Assembly: GCF_021545335.1 (NCBI RefSeq)
Contig: NZ_CP089312.1
Coordinates: 7,316,001-7,380,000 of the forward strand
Direction of reading: 5' to 3'
DNA length: 64,000 nucleotides
Origin: Streptomyces sp. GQFP
GTDB taxonomy: Bacteria; Actinomycetota; Actinomycetes; Streptomycetales; Streptomycetaceae
A model generated the notes under the pieces. It did not search any database, had not been told where the DNA came from, and saw only the letters and a program-made list of their open reading frames with translations. Numbering within the stretch: position 1 is the first letter of the stretch; every line of letters begins with the position of its first letter. Positions 1 to 8,693 of this stretch are shown piece by piece. The translations under genes and the position numbers were made by a program.

Positions 1-1
1 G

Positions 2-1228
2 CTGACCTTGCTGACCGCCCCGGCCGGAGCCTGGGGCGACCGGCTGCTCGACCCCTCCTCGCTGACCGGGCCCGCGTTCGTGGAGCAGGTGCGCGCCACG
101 CTCGGCCCGGCCGGTGCCGACGTAGTGAGCGAGGTGTTCGCGCTGTGGCCGTCCGCCGCCGTGGCGCGGCTCGCCGATGCCCTGGGCGTGGCCGACCGCT
201 TACCGGGAGCGGCCTTCTTCGGGCAGGGCGGCGGGGAGATCGGAAACAACAAGGCGAACTTCCGGGCCCTGGCGGCAGCGGTCGGGGTGCCGATCCTGCC
301 GGGCCGCATCTGCCGCAGCCTCGCCGAAGCGACCGAAGCGACCGGTGCACTGCTGAAGGACTCCGCATCCGGGGCCGTCGTGGTCAAGCAGGCCCACAAC
401 GGGGCAGGGGTCGGCAACCAACTCCTCGTCCGCGAGCCGGAGATGGCCGTGGACCACGTCGGCGCCCGGCACCTGCACCACCTGGCCCCAGGCCCCGACG
501 GCATCGCCGCGTACTGGGCCGAGCGGTGGCCGTGGGCGAGTGGGGACGGCCGTTGGCCGGTCGTCATCGAGGAGTTCGCGCCCGGCGCGGATGCCGTGTA
601 CTCCGAGCACTACGCCTCCGACGCCGGTACCCGGGCCACCGAGACGGGCCGCCTGCTGTACGTCGGGCGGCGTCTGAGCCACCAGGTCGTGCCGCTCGAC
701 GGTGTCACCGAGCCGGTGCGCGCGGCGCTGCTGGACGGCGGGGCCCGGCTGGCCGAGGCGTACCGGGCGTTCGGCTACCGCGGGCACCTGAGCGCGGACG
801 CCCTGGTCCTGCCCGACGGGACCGTGGTGTTCACGGAGGTCAACGCCCAGGTCTCCGGGTCCTTGCACATCTACCAGTCGATCGCTCACGGCATCGTCGA
901 TGTCGCCGCCGTCCCGGTCCGGCAAGTGGTCGAGTACCACGTCCCGCCCACCTGGGCGGTGCCGTCATTCGCCGCGTTCCTGACGTTGCTCGACGAGCTG
1001 GGCCTGGCGTACGACCCGTCCACCCGGACCGGGGTGATCGTGTCGATGCCCGCCATCCCCCTGGCCCCCGGGGAACCGGTGCAGTTCGTGTTCTGCCTCG
1101 CCTACGACCCCGCCGAGGGCCACGCGAGCACGTTCGCCCTGCTCGACGCGCGGTTCGCGACCGTGCCCGCCGGCACCTACGACGCCAGCCAGCACATCGG
1201 CACCGGCGCCGTGTCCTTCTCCTCCTGA
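2..1228 (+). CDS. ATP-grasp ligase-like protein, 5' end outside the window
   Basis: The reading frame is open from the first bases, so the true start may lie upstream; a TTG at position 8 is the first start-like codon. The frame has ATP-grasp features: a Lys in KQAHNGAGVGN that would bind ATP, an acidic VVIEEFAPGADAV strand, and a C-terminal VFTEVNAQVSGSLH segment where the metal-binding Glu and Asn of the family sit. ATP-grasp enzymes join a carboxylate to an amine through an acyl-phosphate. It is followed after 14 bases by a hydroxylase gene and then an amidinotransferase and a second ATP-grasp gene, so it probably forms an amide in a small peptide-like product. The substrate cannot be told from sequence. 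Confidence 0.8.
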   Translation: MTLLTAPAGAWGDRLLDPSSLTGPAFVEQVRATLGPAGADVVSEVFALWPSAAVARLADALGVADRLPGAAFFGQGGGEIGNNKANFRALAAAVGVPILPGRICRSLAEATEATGALLKDSASGAVVVKQAHNGAGVGNQLLVREPEMAVDHVGARHLHHLAPGPDGIAAYWAERWPWASGDGRWPVVIEEFAPGADAVYSEHYASDAGTRATETGRLLYVGRRLSHQVVPLDGVTEPVRAALLDGGARLAEAYRAFGYRGHLSADALVLPDGTVVFTEVNAQVSGSLHIYQSIAHGIVDVAAVPVRQVVEYHVPPTWAVPSFAAFLTLLDELGLAYDPSTRTGVIVSMPAIPLAPGEPVQFVFCLAYDPAEGHASTFALLDARFATVPAGTYDASQHIGTGAVSFSS

Positions 1229-1242
1229 CCGGGAGCCCCCCT

Positions 1243-2223
1243 GTGACCACCACCTCGCTCACCTCGGCACCGGCCGAAGCCGCCCGACTCCGCCCCGTCT
1301 TCGACTACAGCCGGCTGGTTGCCGAACTCGCGGCCGTCACCGCCCATACCTGGAACGTGCAGCGCACCCATACCCGAGAGGGGCAGATCGGCCAGGCGGC
1401 CACGATCGACTGGCGGGTCCTGGCACTGCGCAGCCTCGGCGGCGACCCGGAGCGCACCGACCCGGGCGGCCCCGGACCCCAGACGTTCCAGGCGACGCGA
1501 TGGCTCGACCGGCTGCCGTACCTCGCACAGGTCCTGGACACCATCCCCGCCCCGTTGAACGCGGTGCGGCTGATGGCGCTGGGGCCCGGCGCTGTATCGA
1601 AGGCGCACTGCGACCCCAAGTACCGCCTTGACCGCGGCATTGTGCGTCTGCACATCCCCGTCGTCACCGACCCGGCCGCCGTCCTCGTCCTGGACGGCGT
1701 CGAACACTGCTGGCAGCCCGGCAGCTGCTGGTACGGCGACTTCTCCCGCGAGCACCTGGTGCGCAACACCAGCGAGACGGTGACCCGGGTCCACGTCGTG
1801 ATCGACGCCCTGCTCACCGCCGACCTCGTGGCCTGGTTCCCGGACTCCTGGCAGGAGCTGCTGACCCGCGGCGAGGTCCTGCTCAACCGCACAGGCCCGC
1901 CAGCGGCTCCGGCCTGGCCTGCTGGGCTGCCGTACGACGCGCTGCTGCCGGTCGGGTTCGCGGACTTCGACACCTCCGACCCGCTGGACGGCTCCCTCAT
2001 CCCCGCCCGCATCGACCGCGGCGCCGACGGCGTGCTCGCCCTGACGATCGCCGGACGCGTCTTCGCCCTTACCCCCGTCGACGACCGCGAGTTCCGGTTC
2101 TCCGGCTGGAGCGAGCAGCGCACCCTTCAGCCGGACCGCGACGGCACCGGCCTGACTCTGCGGGCCCGCCACGGCCGCGCGCTCGCTGACCGGCACGTCA
2201 CCGCAGCCTCCCGTACCCCCTGA
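1243..2223 (+). CDS. Aspartyl/arginyl-type beta-hydroxylase (2-oxoglutarate/Fe)
   Basis: Predicted 326 residues from a GTG 14 bases after the preceding stop; the same frame is open far upstream, but only by chance across the ATP-grasp gene. The double-stranded beta-helix part shows AHCDPKYRLDRG (His about 122, Asp 124), LHIPVV, GSCWYGDFSREHLVRN (distal His about 171) and RVHVVID. This is the pattern of the Asp/Asn (Asp_Arg_Hydrox) family, which hydroxylates a beta-carbon using 2-oxoglutarate and Fe(II). A C-terminal part of about 130 residues has no clear family match. Placed between an ATP-grasp ligase and an amidinotransferase, it may hydroxylate an amino-acid building block such as Asp or Arg; that is inference. 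Confidence 0.82.
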   Translation: MTTTSLTSAPAEAARLRPVFDYSRLVAELAAVTAHTWNVQRTHTREGQIGQAATIDWRVLALRSLGGDPERTDPGGPGPQTFQATRWLDRLPYLAQVLDTIPAPLNAVRLMALGPGAVSKAHCDPKYRLDRGIVRLHIPVVTDPAAVLVLDGVEHCWQPGSCWYGDFSREHLVRNTSETVTRVHVVIDALLTADLVAWFPDSWQELLTRGEVLLNRTGPPAAPAWPAGLPYDALLPVGFADFDTSDPLDGSLIPARIDRGADGVLALTIAGRVFALTPVDDREFRFSGWSEQRTLQPDRDGTGLTLRARHGRALADRHVTAASRTP

Positions 2224-2251
2224 CCCGCTCCGCTGCCCGAGAGGAACACCC

Positions 2252-3403
2252 ATGCCCCGCCTGAACAGTCACGACGACTTCACCCCGCTGAAGGAGGTCA
2301 TCGTCGGGTCCGCCGCCAACTACGTCGGACACGACCGCGACGTCAGCTTCGAGCTGTTCCACCACGAGAACCTGACGGGCTTCCGGTCGGACTGGGCCTA
2401 TCCCCGTCTGACCCAGGCGGCAGCCGGCCACCGGGAGAGCTGGGCCATCAAGGCCCGGTACGCGGAGGAACTGCACGAGGACGTCGAAGCCCTGGCGGCC
2501 ACCCTCGCCGGACTCGGCATCGCCGTGCACCGGCCGCTGCCCCTGCCTGCGGCCGCTGCCCCGATCGCGGGCCTGGGTTGGGAGGCCGCCCCGACCCCGG
2601 CGCTCAACATCCGCGACAACACGCTGATCCTCGGCGACCAGATCATCGAGACGCCGCCCGCGATCCGCTCCCGCTACCTGGAGACCCGCCTGCTCGCCCC
2701 CGTCTTCACCCACTACTGGGAGAACGGTGCACGGTGGATGACGATGCCCCGCCCCACCCTCACCGACAACTCCTTCGACCTGTCGTACGCGAGGGACACC
2801 GCGACCACCCTGGGCGGGCCGACCGAGGTCATCGACGACCCGCAGCCCAGCCCGTACGACGTCGGCCTGGAGATGATGCTGGACGGCGCGCAGGTCCTGC
2901 GGCTGGGCCGCGACCTGGTCGTCAACGTCGCCCAGGAGAACCACACCCGGGGCGCCGAATGGCTTCAGAGGCACCTCGGCCACGACTACCGCGTCCACCG
3001 GGTATGGAGGATGGCGGACAACCACATCGACAGCATGGTCCTCGCCCTGAAGCCGGGGGTGTTCCTGGCCCGGCACGACGGCATCCGGGACCTGATGCCC
3101 GAGCCACTGCGCTCGTGGCGCTACCTCGTGCCGCCAGAGCCGGACGCGGGCGCGTTCCCCGTCTACGACGACTACGAGGACCTGGTCCTCACCAGCCCCT
3201 ATATCGACCTCAACGTGCTCTCCGTCGACGAGCACACGGTTCTGGTCAACGAGGAGTGCACCGGCCTGATCAAGCTGCTGGAGGCGGAGAAGTTCGACGT
3301 GGTCCCCGTACGGCACCGGCACCGGAGGCTGTTCGGGGGCGGATTCCACTGCTTCACCCTGGACACCCGCCGCACCGGCGGCTTCGAGGACTACCTGTCG
3401 TGA
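2252..3403 (+). CDS. Glycine/inosamine-type amidinotransferase
   Basis: 383 residues from an ATG with GAGAGGAAC upstream. It begins with NSHDDFTPLKEVIVGSA and ends with a GGGFHCFTLDTRR segment. The latter carries the catalytic Cys (about 367) of the L-arginine amidinotransferase family (AGAT and the streptomycin StrB1 type). Other family landmarks are TPALNIRD, ENHTRGAEWL and HIDSMVLALKPG, the last holding a probable catalytic His. The family moves an amidino group from arginine to an amine, making a guanidino compound and ornithine. The stop overlaps the GTG of the next ATP-grasp gene, so the two are likely co-translated. The acceptor amine is unknown. Confidence 0.9.
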   Translation: MPRLNSHDDFTPLKEVIVGSAANYVGHDRDVSFELFHHENLTGFRSDWAYPRLTQAAAGHRESWAIKARYAEELHEDVEALAATLAGLGIAVHRPLPLPAAAAPIAGLGWEAAPTPALNIRDNTLILGDQIIETPPAIRSRYLETRLLAPVFTHYWENGARWMTMPRPTLTDNSFDLSYARDTATTLGGPTEVIDDPQPSPYDVGLEMMLDGAQVLRLGRDLVVNVAQENHTRGAEWLQRHLGHDYRVHRVWRMADNHIDSMVLALKPGVFLARHDGIRDLMPEPLRSWRYLVPPEPDAGAFPVYDDYEDLVLTSPYIDLNVLSVDEHTVLVNEECTGLIKLLEAEKFDVVPVRHRHRRLFGGGFHCFTLDTRRTGGFEDYLS

Positions 3404-4692
3404 CCCTCCCGGGCGTGCTGCTGCTGGACGCGGCCGGCCCCGAGGCGGGCGCCCTTGCCATGGCGGCAGCCGCCCGCGGCCACCAGGTTCACGCAGCGAC
3501 CACCGCCGCGCCGTACGCGGGCTACGGGCCGGAGCTGAAGGGCCTGCTGGCCGGGCACATCGCCACCGACTTCACCCGGCCCGGCAAGGCCCTGGCCGAG
3601 ACCGCCGCGTACGCCCGCCGCCATGGGGTCGGCGCGGTGCTGACCGTCAACGAGTACCTGACCGAGCTCGCCGCGCATCTCTGCGCCGAGCTGGGGGTGC
3701 CCGGCAACGATCCGGGCCGGGCGCGGGCGGCCCGTGACAAGGCCGTCATGAGCGAGGCGTTCGCGACGGCCGGGGTGCGCACCCCGTACACCGTTCTCGT
3801 CCGGGACGATGCCGGCTTGCGGGCCGCCCTGGCGGACCCGAGGCTCGGTTTCCCCTGCGTGCTCAAGCCGCTGTCCGGGGCAGGCTCCGCAGGCGTCACG
3901 GTGGCCAGCGGCCCCGCCGGTGCGGCCGAGGCCGCCCACGTCGCCCGCGAGACGGTCGGCATGTACGGCAGCGGCGGCGACCCGGGCGTCCTGGTCCAGG
4001 CGTTCGCCGCCGGGACGGAGTACAGCGTCGAGTCCCTCACCCAGGACGGCACCACGACGCATCTTGCCGTGACCCGGAAGCAGGTGACCGGCGGCACGAA
4101 GAGGGTCGAGACGGGGCACAGCCTGCCCATCTGCCTGCCCCCGGCCGTGGTGTCGGCCGTGTACCGGGAGGTGGAGGCGGCCATCCGGGCGGCCGGTATC
4201 CGGCAAGGGGCCTCGCACACCGAGGTCATCGTCGGCGGGGACGGGCGGTGCACGGTCATCGAGATCGGCGCCCGCCTCGCCGCCGGACACATCGGAGTCC
4301 TGATCCAGCACGCCCTGGGCATCGACGTGTGGGCGGCGCTGCTCGATGTCGCCCTCGGCCGACCTGCCGCGCTCACCCCCGCCGCCCGCGGGTACGCGAC
4401 CGTACGGTTCGTGATCAGCCCGCGCGCCGGGCGGCTGGTTTCCCTCTGCGGGTTTCCGAAGACGGGACCGGGTTTGCCGTTCGTCCGCTGGCGGGCAGCG
4501 ATCGGCGGCCTCGTCCACGAGCCGGGCGCCAACAGCCACCGGCTGGGGGCGTTCGTGGTCACCGGCGCAGAGGCCGCCGAGGTCGAGGAGCGGGCCGACG
4601 CACTTCTGCGGCGGGTCCGCATCCACGTCGAACCAGCCCCCGAGAACCCCGGTCAGGTCAGGCCGGCGAGCACCTCGGACATTGCGCCGTAG
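3400..4692 (+). CDS. ATP-grasp domain protein (amino-acid ligase-like)
   Basis: 430 residues. The GTG start overlaps the amidinotransferase stop. The N-terminus (GVLLLDAAGPEAGALAMAAA) is a pre-ATP-grasp fold. The ATP-grasp core follows: FPCVLKPLSGAGSAGV for the ATP-binding Lys and glycine loop, VLVQAFAAGTEYSVES, and CTVIEIGARLAAGHIG with the metal-binding Glu. This layout resembles carbamoyl-phosphate-synthase-like and BacD/CARNS-type amino-acid ligases. It probably makes an amide bond between an amino acid and the guanidino or hydroxylated building block made by its neighbours. The 3' end overlaps the opposing phosphotransferase gene by 40 bases. Confidence 0.85.
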   Translation: MTLPGVLLLDAAGPEAGALAMAAAARGHQVHAATTAAPYAGYGPELKGLLAGHIATDFTRPGKALAETAAYARRHGVGAVLTVNEYLTELAAHLCAELGVPGNDPGRARAARDKAVMSEAFATAGVRTPYTVLVRDDAGLRAALADPRLGFPCVLKPLSGAGSAGVTVASGPAGAAEAAHVARETVGMYGSGGDPGVLVQAFAAGTEYSVESLTQDGTTTHLAVTRKQVTGGTKRVETGHSLPICLPPAVVSAVYREVEAAIRAAGIRQGASHTEVIVGGDGRCTVIEIGARLAAGHIGVLIQHALGIDVWAALLDVALGRPAALTPAARGYATVRFVISPRAGRLVSLCGFPKTGPGLPFVRWRAAIGGLVHEPGANSHRLGAFVVTGAEAAEVEERADALLRRVRIHVEPAPENPGQVRPASTSDIAP

Positions 4693-5639
4693 CTCTCGCG
4701 GACCGCGTCCGCGTTGCCCAGCCGGTGGCGTTCGAGCCGGATCGCGCCCAAGTGCCGGGCCTCGTAGACCCGCGCCCGCCACACCGCTGAGGGCGAGCGG
4801 TCCAGCGCACCGTAGGACTCCCAGAACGCTGTCCGCTCATCGTCCTTGGCCGTCGCCATGCGGATGGTCCAGTCAGCGGCCGGGTCACCAAATGAGGTGC
4901 GGTCGAAGTCCATGACGCCGGTGATCACCGGCTCGGGCGCTGCCGAGTCCACCAGGGCGTTGACGGTCCACAGGTCTCCGGTCAGCAGCCTGGGCTCGGC
5001 GACTTCGTCCAGCACCGCGCGGTGGTGCGCTGCCGCCGCGGCGATCTTCCGTACGTCGGCCGCGTCCAGGCCGACGCCGTCCAGGTCGGCGGCGATCTCC
5101 TCCAGTGACGTGATCACCGCCTCGCTCCACGTCTCGCAGCCGGGGCCGCCGACGGGACCGAAGTACGGGCCGCACACGTCGTGCACGGAGCGGGTGATGG
5201 CGCCCATCTGCCGGAAGAACGCCGGCCACGCGGCACGCGGGTACGTCCCCAGGCGCTCCGGAGCCGGGACACCGTCCAGGTACGTCTGGATCATCCAGTC
5301 CCGGCCGATCACCTGGTGCGACCAGTCCGCCGCGATCACTCGTGGCATCAGCCGCGCGATCACTGCCAGCCAGGGCACGGAGGCGTATTCGTTGCGCATC
5401 AACTGCTGCTCGGAACGGAACTGGCTGCCCGGCTCCGGCGCCACCCGCAGGACAACCGGCCGGTCCTGGCCAGCCAGTTCGACCTTGTAGGTGCTGTTGT
5501 ACATGCCCATGCCCAATTCGACGGCGGACAGCGGGCGGCTCTCGGGTCCGAAGGCCCGGTCACACACCGCCGTGATCTCCTCGGGGTCCAGCGACTGCTG
5601 GAACGCTCCTGGGGCGCGCCTGACCGGACGGAACTCCAT
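4653..5639 (-). CDS. Aminoglycoside phosphotransferase-family protein
   Basis: 328 residues from an ATG preceded by AAGGAG; an in-frame extension of 15 codons exists but lacks such a signal. Kinase-like (APH) fold landmarks are LGMGMYNSTYKVEL, PVVLRVAPEPGSQ with the nucleotide loop and strand, LLTGDLWTVNALVD as a variant of the HGDLxxxN catalytic loop, and VMDFDRTSFGDPAAD as the metal-binding DxD strand. The usual His of the catalytic loop is replaced by Thr while the Asp and Asn are kept. Such proteins phosphorylate small molecules, sometimes antibiotics. It converges on, and overlaps, the ATP-grasp gene, so self-protection against that operon's product is possible but unproven. Confidence 0.8.
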   Translation of the reverse strand: MEFRPVRRAPGAFQQSLDPEEITAVCDRAFGPESRPLSAVELGMGMYNSTYKVELAGQDRPVVLRVAPEPGSQFRSEQQLMRNEYASVPWLAVIARLMPRVIAADWSHQVIGRDWMIQTYLDGVPAPERLGTYPRAAWPAFFRQMGAITRSVHDVCGPYFGPVGGPGCETWSEAVITSLEEIAADLDGVGLDAADVRKIAAAAAHHRAVLDEVAEPRLLTGDLWTVNALVDSAAPEPVITGVMDFDRTSFGDPAADWTIRMATAKDDERTAFWESYGALDRSPSAVWRARVYEARHLGAIRLERHRLGNADAVRESYGAMSEVLAGLT

Positions 5640-5847
5640 GTGACTCCTTGGAAGTCGTGGGCGGACACCAACGCAGAACGGCACCGCCCGGTCAGTACGA
5701 GGCCGCTCCGGCTCGGCGCCTTGGCATGGCCCTGGACCGTGCCCCAGCCGATGCTATCGAGGGGTGCGGAGCCAGAGCCTCAGCTGCAGCGGCAAGGAGG
5801 CTCCCCGGCACCGAAGACCCCGGAGTGCCCTCAATGCCGGGAGTGTG

Positions 5848-6387
5848 TCAACTACATGAGCCGTACGGAGCCTTGCGGCTCGCGCTGCGCGGCAGCTGCC
5901 GGGCAGCTCCGGTTTCCGCCAGCTGTCGGCGCAGCCGTTCGATCTCATCGTGCTGGGCAGCGAGCCGAGAGATGCCGAGAGCTCTGAACTCGGAGAGGGC
6001 TTCTATCTGTTGATCGCGGGCGAGGACCCGCGACTTCAAAGTGGCGACCTCTGCTTTGAGCCGCTCGATCTGTGCGTCTCGCGGGTCGGTGATCGCGCCG
6101 GCTTCTTGGAGCTCGGCGCGTCGGCGTTCGAACTCCTCGGCCAGATGCTGGTAGGTGCCGGGCCGTGTGGTGCCGTCGCGGTTCTTCTTCGGGTCGAAGC
6201 CGGTGCGGGTGATCCCGGCTAGGGAGGCGAGCGTCTTGAGGTCGCACTTGCCGCCCGGCGGGAGGTCTCCGCCCAGCAGTCGTTCCATCGCGGCACGGAC
6301 GGCGGCTTCGTTGCGGTTCCGGTCGGTGGCGCTGTAGTGCTGCCCCGTCCTGCCTCCGCTGCCGTGACGGCGTGTACGTCGTGACAC
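5848..6387 (-). CDS. Putative DNA-binding coiled-coil protein (KfrA/DUF6262-like)
   Basis: About 179 residues using a GTG with GGGGAG six bases upstream; the frame is open 27 codons further. An N-terminal part (residues about 15-65) resembles the small HTH of KfrA/DUF6262-type proteins (RNEAAVRAAMERLL, DLKTLASLAGITRTGF). It is followed by a long charged helix (AQIERLKAEVATLKSRV, QHDEIERLRRQL) predicted to form a coiled coil. Relatives in actinomycetes accompany tyrosine recombinases and transposon genes, but no recombinase is visible here. It may be a remnant of a mobile-element accessory gene. Function unknown. Confidence 0.6.
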   Translation of the reverse strand: MSRRTRRHGSGGRTGQHYSATDRNRNEAAVRAAMERLLGGDLPPGGKCDLKTLASLAGITRTGFDPKKNRDGTTRPGTYQHLAEEFERRRAELQEAGAITDPRDAQIERLKAEVATLKSRVLARDQQIEALSEFRALGISRLAAQHDEIERLRRQLAETGAARQLPRSASRKAPYGSCS

Positions 6388-6436
6388 CAACTGCTCCCCG
6401 GGGTTGCGGGACGTCCCTGTGGACGAAGCGTAGCGA

Positions 6437-6904
6437 TCAGCACGCAGGATGACCTGAGTCCGCGTCACCCCGCAGGCGGGCGAGGGCCTGGAGGAAGACG
6501 GCGCGGCGGGCGGGGGCCATGGTGTAGGCGACGGCCCGGTGCCGGTGGGGGTCGGCCGGGTCGTACACCGGCGTGACGGGCTCTGGGATTGTCGTCGGCC
6601 ACCAGCCCTCGCGTACGCCGCGGCGCAGGGCGAAGCCGTGGGCGGTGCGGCAGCCGCGCACCGAGATGAGACGGGTGCGCAGGTCGGCGACGGCCACCGA
6701 CCCGTTCTCGGAGGCCAGGACCGCGAGCAGGCGGGCGCCGGCGGGCAGCAGGCTCAGGTACCGCGCGGCGCGCTCGCCCGTCCACTCCTCCCCGTCGGTC
6801 ATGTCGGTGGTGTCCGCGCCGCACGGACCGAAGGGCCCGGCGCCTCCGGGGCCGGTGCCGATGATCGGGCCGGCGCCCTTCCTCCGGTGCGGTCCGGGGA
6901 TCAC
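6437..6904 (-). CDS. Hypothetical protein, 155 residues
   Basis: No family recognised. The GTG at 6904 has GAAGGGG about seven bases upstream and lies 18 bases after the preceding gene's stop, which favours it. An internal ATG at 6802, before DGEEWTGERAARYLSLLP, would give a 122-residue protein and may be closer to the conserved part. The central region alternates hydrophobic helices with basic residues (ARLLAVLASENGSVAVADL), a composition that fits a small winged-helix or other DNA-associated domain, but no diagnostic motif is present. The 3' end overlaps the open 5' extension of the coiled-coil gene. Confidence 0.5.
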   Translation of the reverse strand: MIPGPHRRKGAGPIIGTGPGGAGPFGPCGADTTDMTDGEEWTGERAARYLSLLPAGARLLAVLASENGSVAVADLRTRLISVRGCRTAHGFALRRGVREGWWPTTIPEPVTPVYDPADPHRHRAVAYTMAPARRAVFLQALARLRGDADSGHPAC

Positions 6905-6922
6905 TCGCTCACCCCTTCGTGG

Positions 6923-7246
6923 TCAGGTGCCCGAGGGGTGCCGCTCGATGCGGGCTTGGACGTCCGGCGGGAGGGACCGGTCGAAGGTCGTCTCGACGGC
7001 GCCGATCACCGCGTCGGCCGTGCTTTCGTCCTCGATGCCCTCGTTCTCGGCACACCACGCGGTCAGGGACTGGGTCTGACCGGCCCACAGCAGCAGAGCC
7101 CAGGCGAGTTCGTCCGGGCGGTGGCTGGCCATGTGCGCGACCGCCTCGACGTCAGTGGTGGTCACATGCTGGTCGGAGCAGACCAGGCAGCCCTGCCCGA
7201 TGCCCGCGTAGTCGACGAGTTGGGGCAGTGGTTCGATCTCTGTCAT
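6923..7246 (-). CDS. Hypothetical protein, 107 residues
   Basis: Starts at the ATG of MTEIEPLPQLVDYAGIGQG. The long upstream in-frame extension is basic, low-complexity sequence lying across the DUF397 gene and is rejected. The protein has a Cys pair in GCLVCSDQHV, then an acidic helical region (AVAHMASHRPDELAWALLLW). It looks like a small cytosolic protein of the kind often next to DUF397/XRE pairs in Streptomyces. No function can be assigned. Confidence 0.6.
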   Translation of the reverse strand: MTEIEPLPQLVDYAGIGQGCLVCSDQHVTTTDVEAVAHMASHRPDELAWALLLWAGQTQSLTAWCAENEGIEDESTADAVIGAVETTFDRSLPPDVQARIERHPSGT

Positions 7247-7374
7247 GCCGGGCACGCTACGCCGCCCGGCCGCCGGCGTACGGGCGTTCACCTGGGCTTC
7301 CCCCGACGGTGGGACACTGCGGCGGTGTCGGGATTCGCGAGGGATACGCCCCTCGGACCCCATCAGCAGGATGT

Positions 7375-7626
7375 TCAATGGGTCTTGGGCACACGGCGGC
7401 GCAGTTCGCCGTGCATGATGCCGCTGACGAACATGTCGTACTCGGAATCCGTGAACAGATGCGCGGGCTTTCCGGGGTTCTTCGAATCGCGGAGGGCCAC
7501 GATGCCGTCGTCGAGGAAGGCGATCTGGACGCAGTTGGTGCCGCCGCTGCTGAAGCTGCTGGTCTGCCACTGGGCGTCACGCAGCTGGGACTCGACCCAG
7601 GCCGGGTCGAGTTCGTTCTTGTTCAT
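7375..7626 (-). CDS. DUF397 family protein
   Basis: 83 residues. It carries the DUF397 hallmarks WQTSSFSSGGTNCVQIA and ALRDSKNPGKPAHLF. Its ATG overlaps the stop of the XRE/DUF5753 regulator by four bases. This pairing is very common in Streptomyces: the small DUF397 protein is thought to act with, or be controlled by, the partner regulator (the WhiJ/AbaA-type arrangement). No enzymatic residues are visible. Confidence 0.93.
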   Translation of the reverse strand: MNKNELDPAWVESQLRDAQWQTSSFSSGGTNCVQIAFLDDGIVALRDSKNPGKPAHLFTDSEYDMFVSGIMHGELRRRVPKTH

Positions 7627-8480
7627 GCAAGATCCTTGGCAATGGTGGTGAGAAGTGGCAGCGACGCTTTCTGGGAGAGAGCGTCGGATTTGAGCAGGTC
7701 GCTGGTGGTGCGGTACACCTCCACCGTCTCCGGCTCATTGAGGTGGAGCGAGGCCCGCATGGACTCGATGCACACCAAGTCCCGCCCGGTCGCGAAGGAC
7801 ATGAGCATGAACGGTCCGTCCATCCCTGCGTGCGCGCCGACCCGGTGCGGCAGGACCTGGACGGTGATGTTGGGAGCCGTGCGGGCGAGGTCGATCAGAT
7901 GCTCAACCTGGGCGCGCATGACGGGCCGGCCGCCGACTTCCTGACGCAGGAGCCCTTCGGGAAGCACGGCCCAGATCTTCAGCGCCGGGTCGCGCTCCAG
8001 CATGTTCTTCTGGTGCTCCTGGCGCATGGACACGAAGCCGTCGATGTCCTCCGGAGTCTTCCAGGCCCGACTGCCCTCGGTCACCGCGCGGGCGTACTCC
8101 GGGGTCTGAAGTAGTCCGTGGATGGCTGCGGGGTTGAAGACGAACAGGTTGCTCGCGGTTTCCACCAGGGAGAGGTAGTCGCCGAGTGGGTCGTCGACGA
8201 CACCTTGGTAGCGCTGCCACCAGTCGGCTTCCCCGGCCCGGCGGACCAGGCCGCGCAGTTCCTCGCGCAGTTCGGGGTCGGTGATCCTGTATACCTCGAA
8301 AAAGTGCGGCAGCTGCTGGATCTTGAGGCCCTGCACCCCCTTCTCGATCTTGCTGACCGTCGAGAAGGACCGGTAGCCGAGATGGCTCGCCGCCTCCTCC
8401 TGCGTCCAGCCCAAGGCTTCGCGGATGCGCCGGAGTTCAGCACCCAGGCGACGGCGCCGAGGTGTCGGCTCGACCGGCAT
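7623..8480 (-). CDS. XRE-family regulator with C-terminal DUF5753 domain
   Basis: 285 residues. The N-terminal HTH (residues about 10-70) includes LGAELRRIREALGWTQEEAA and STVSKIEKGVQGLK. The rest is the DUF5753 domain, recognised by IHGLLQTPEYARAV, MRAQVEHLIDLAR and ITVQVLPHRVGAHAGMDG. Proteins of this type are paired with DUF397 proteins and often control development or antibiotic production. The next gene downstream is the partner DUF397 gene with an ATGA overlap, so both are one transcription unit. The divergent upstream gene is an ATP-binding anti-sigma-like protein. Confidence 0.93.
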   Translation of the reverse strand: MPVEPTPRRRRLGAELRRIREALGWTQEEAASHLGYRSFSTVSKIEKGVQGLKIQQLPHFFEVYRITDPELREELRGLVRRAGEADWWQRYQGVVDDPLGDYLSLVETASNLFVFNPAAIHGLLQTPEYARAVTEGSRAWKTPEDIDGFVSMRQEHQKNMLERDPALKIWAVLPEGLLRQEVGGRPVMRAQVEHLIDLARTAPNITVQVLPHRVGAHAGMDGPFMLMSFATGRDLVCIESMRASLHLNEPETVEVYRTTSDLLKSDALSQKASLPLLTTIAKDLA

Positions 8481-8693
8481 CCCTCACCTCCTCGTCAGTC
8501 TTGACGCCAGACTAGCGGCTGGGCCATTTCGTGAATATGCCAACTCCCCGAGAGGAAAGGCTTTCCTCAAGGACTGCTTGCCGAAAGGGTAGTTGGCCGT
8601 CATTATCGAAGCTCACCCAGCGGACGGTGGCGCCCCGGTTACGCCGCGCCATCTCCGCCGTGGACGCACGTGCCACCTGGAGGGTCAGTGCCT

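Noticed and set aside
145..2223. 692-codon open frame across the first two genes
   Set aside because: Its first 366 codons are Arg/Pro-rich and lie in a shadow frame of the ATP-grasp gene. Only 1243-2223 codes for a recognisable protein.
5640..5847. Gene between the phosphotransferase and the coiled-coil protein
   Set aside because: Open frames there are short and lack starts or ribosome sites; the region likely holds promoter and terminator sequence.
8531..8693. Small plus-strand protein upstream of the ATP-binding gene
   Set aside because: The frame has no ribosome site and non-protein-like composition, and lies in the divergent promoter region.
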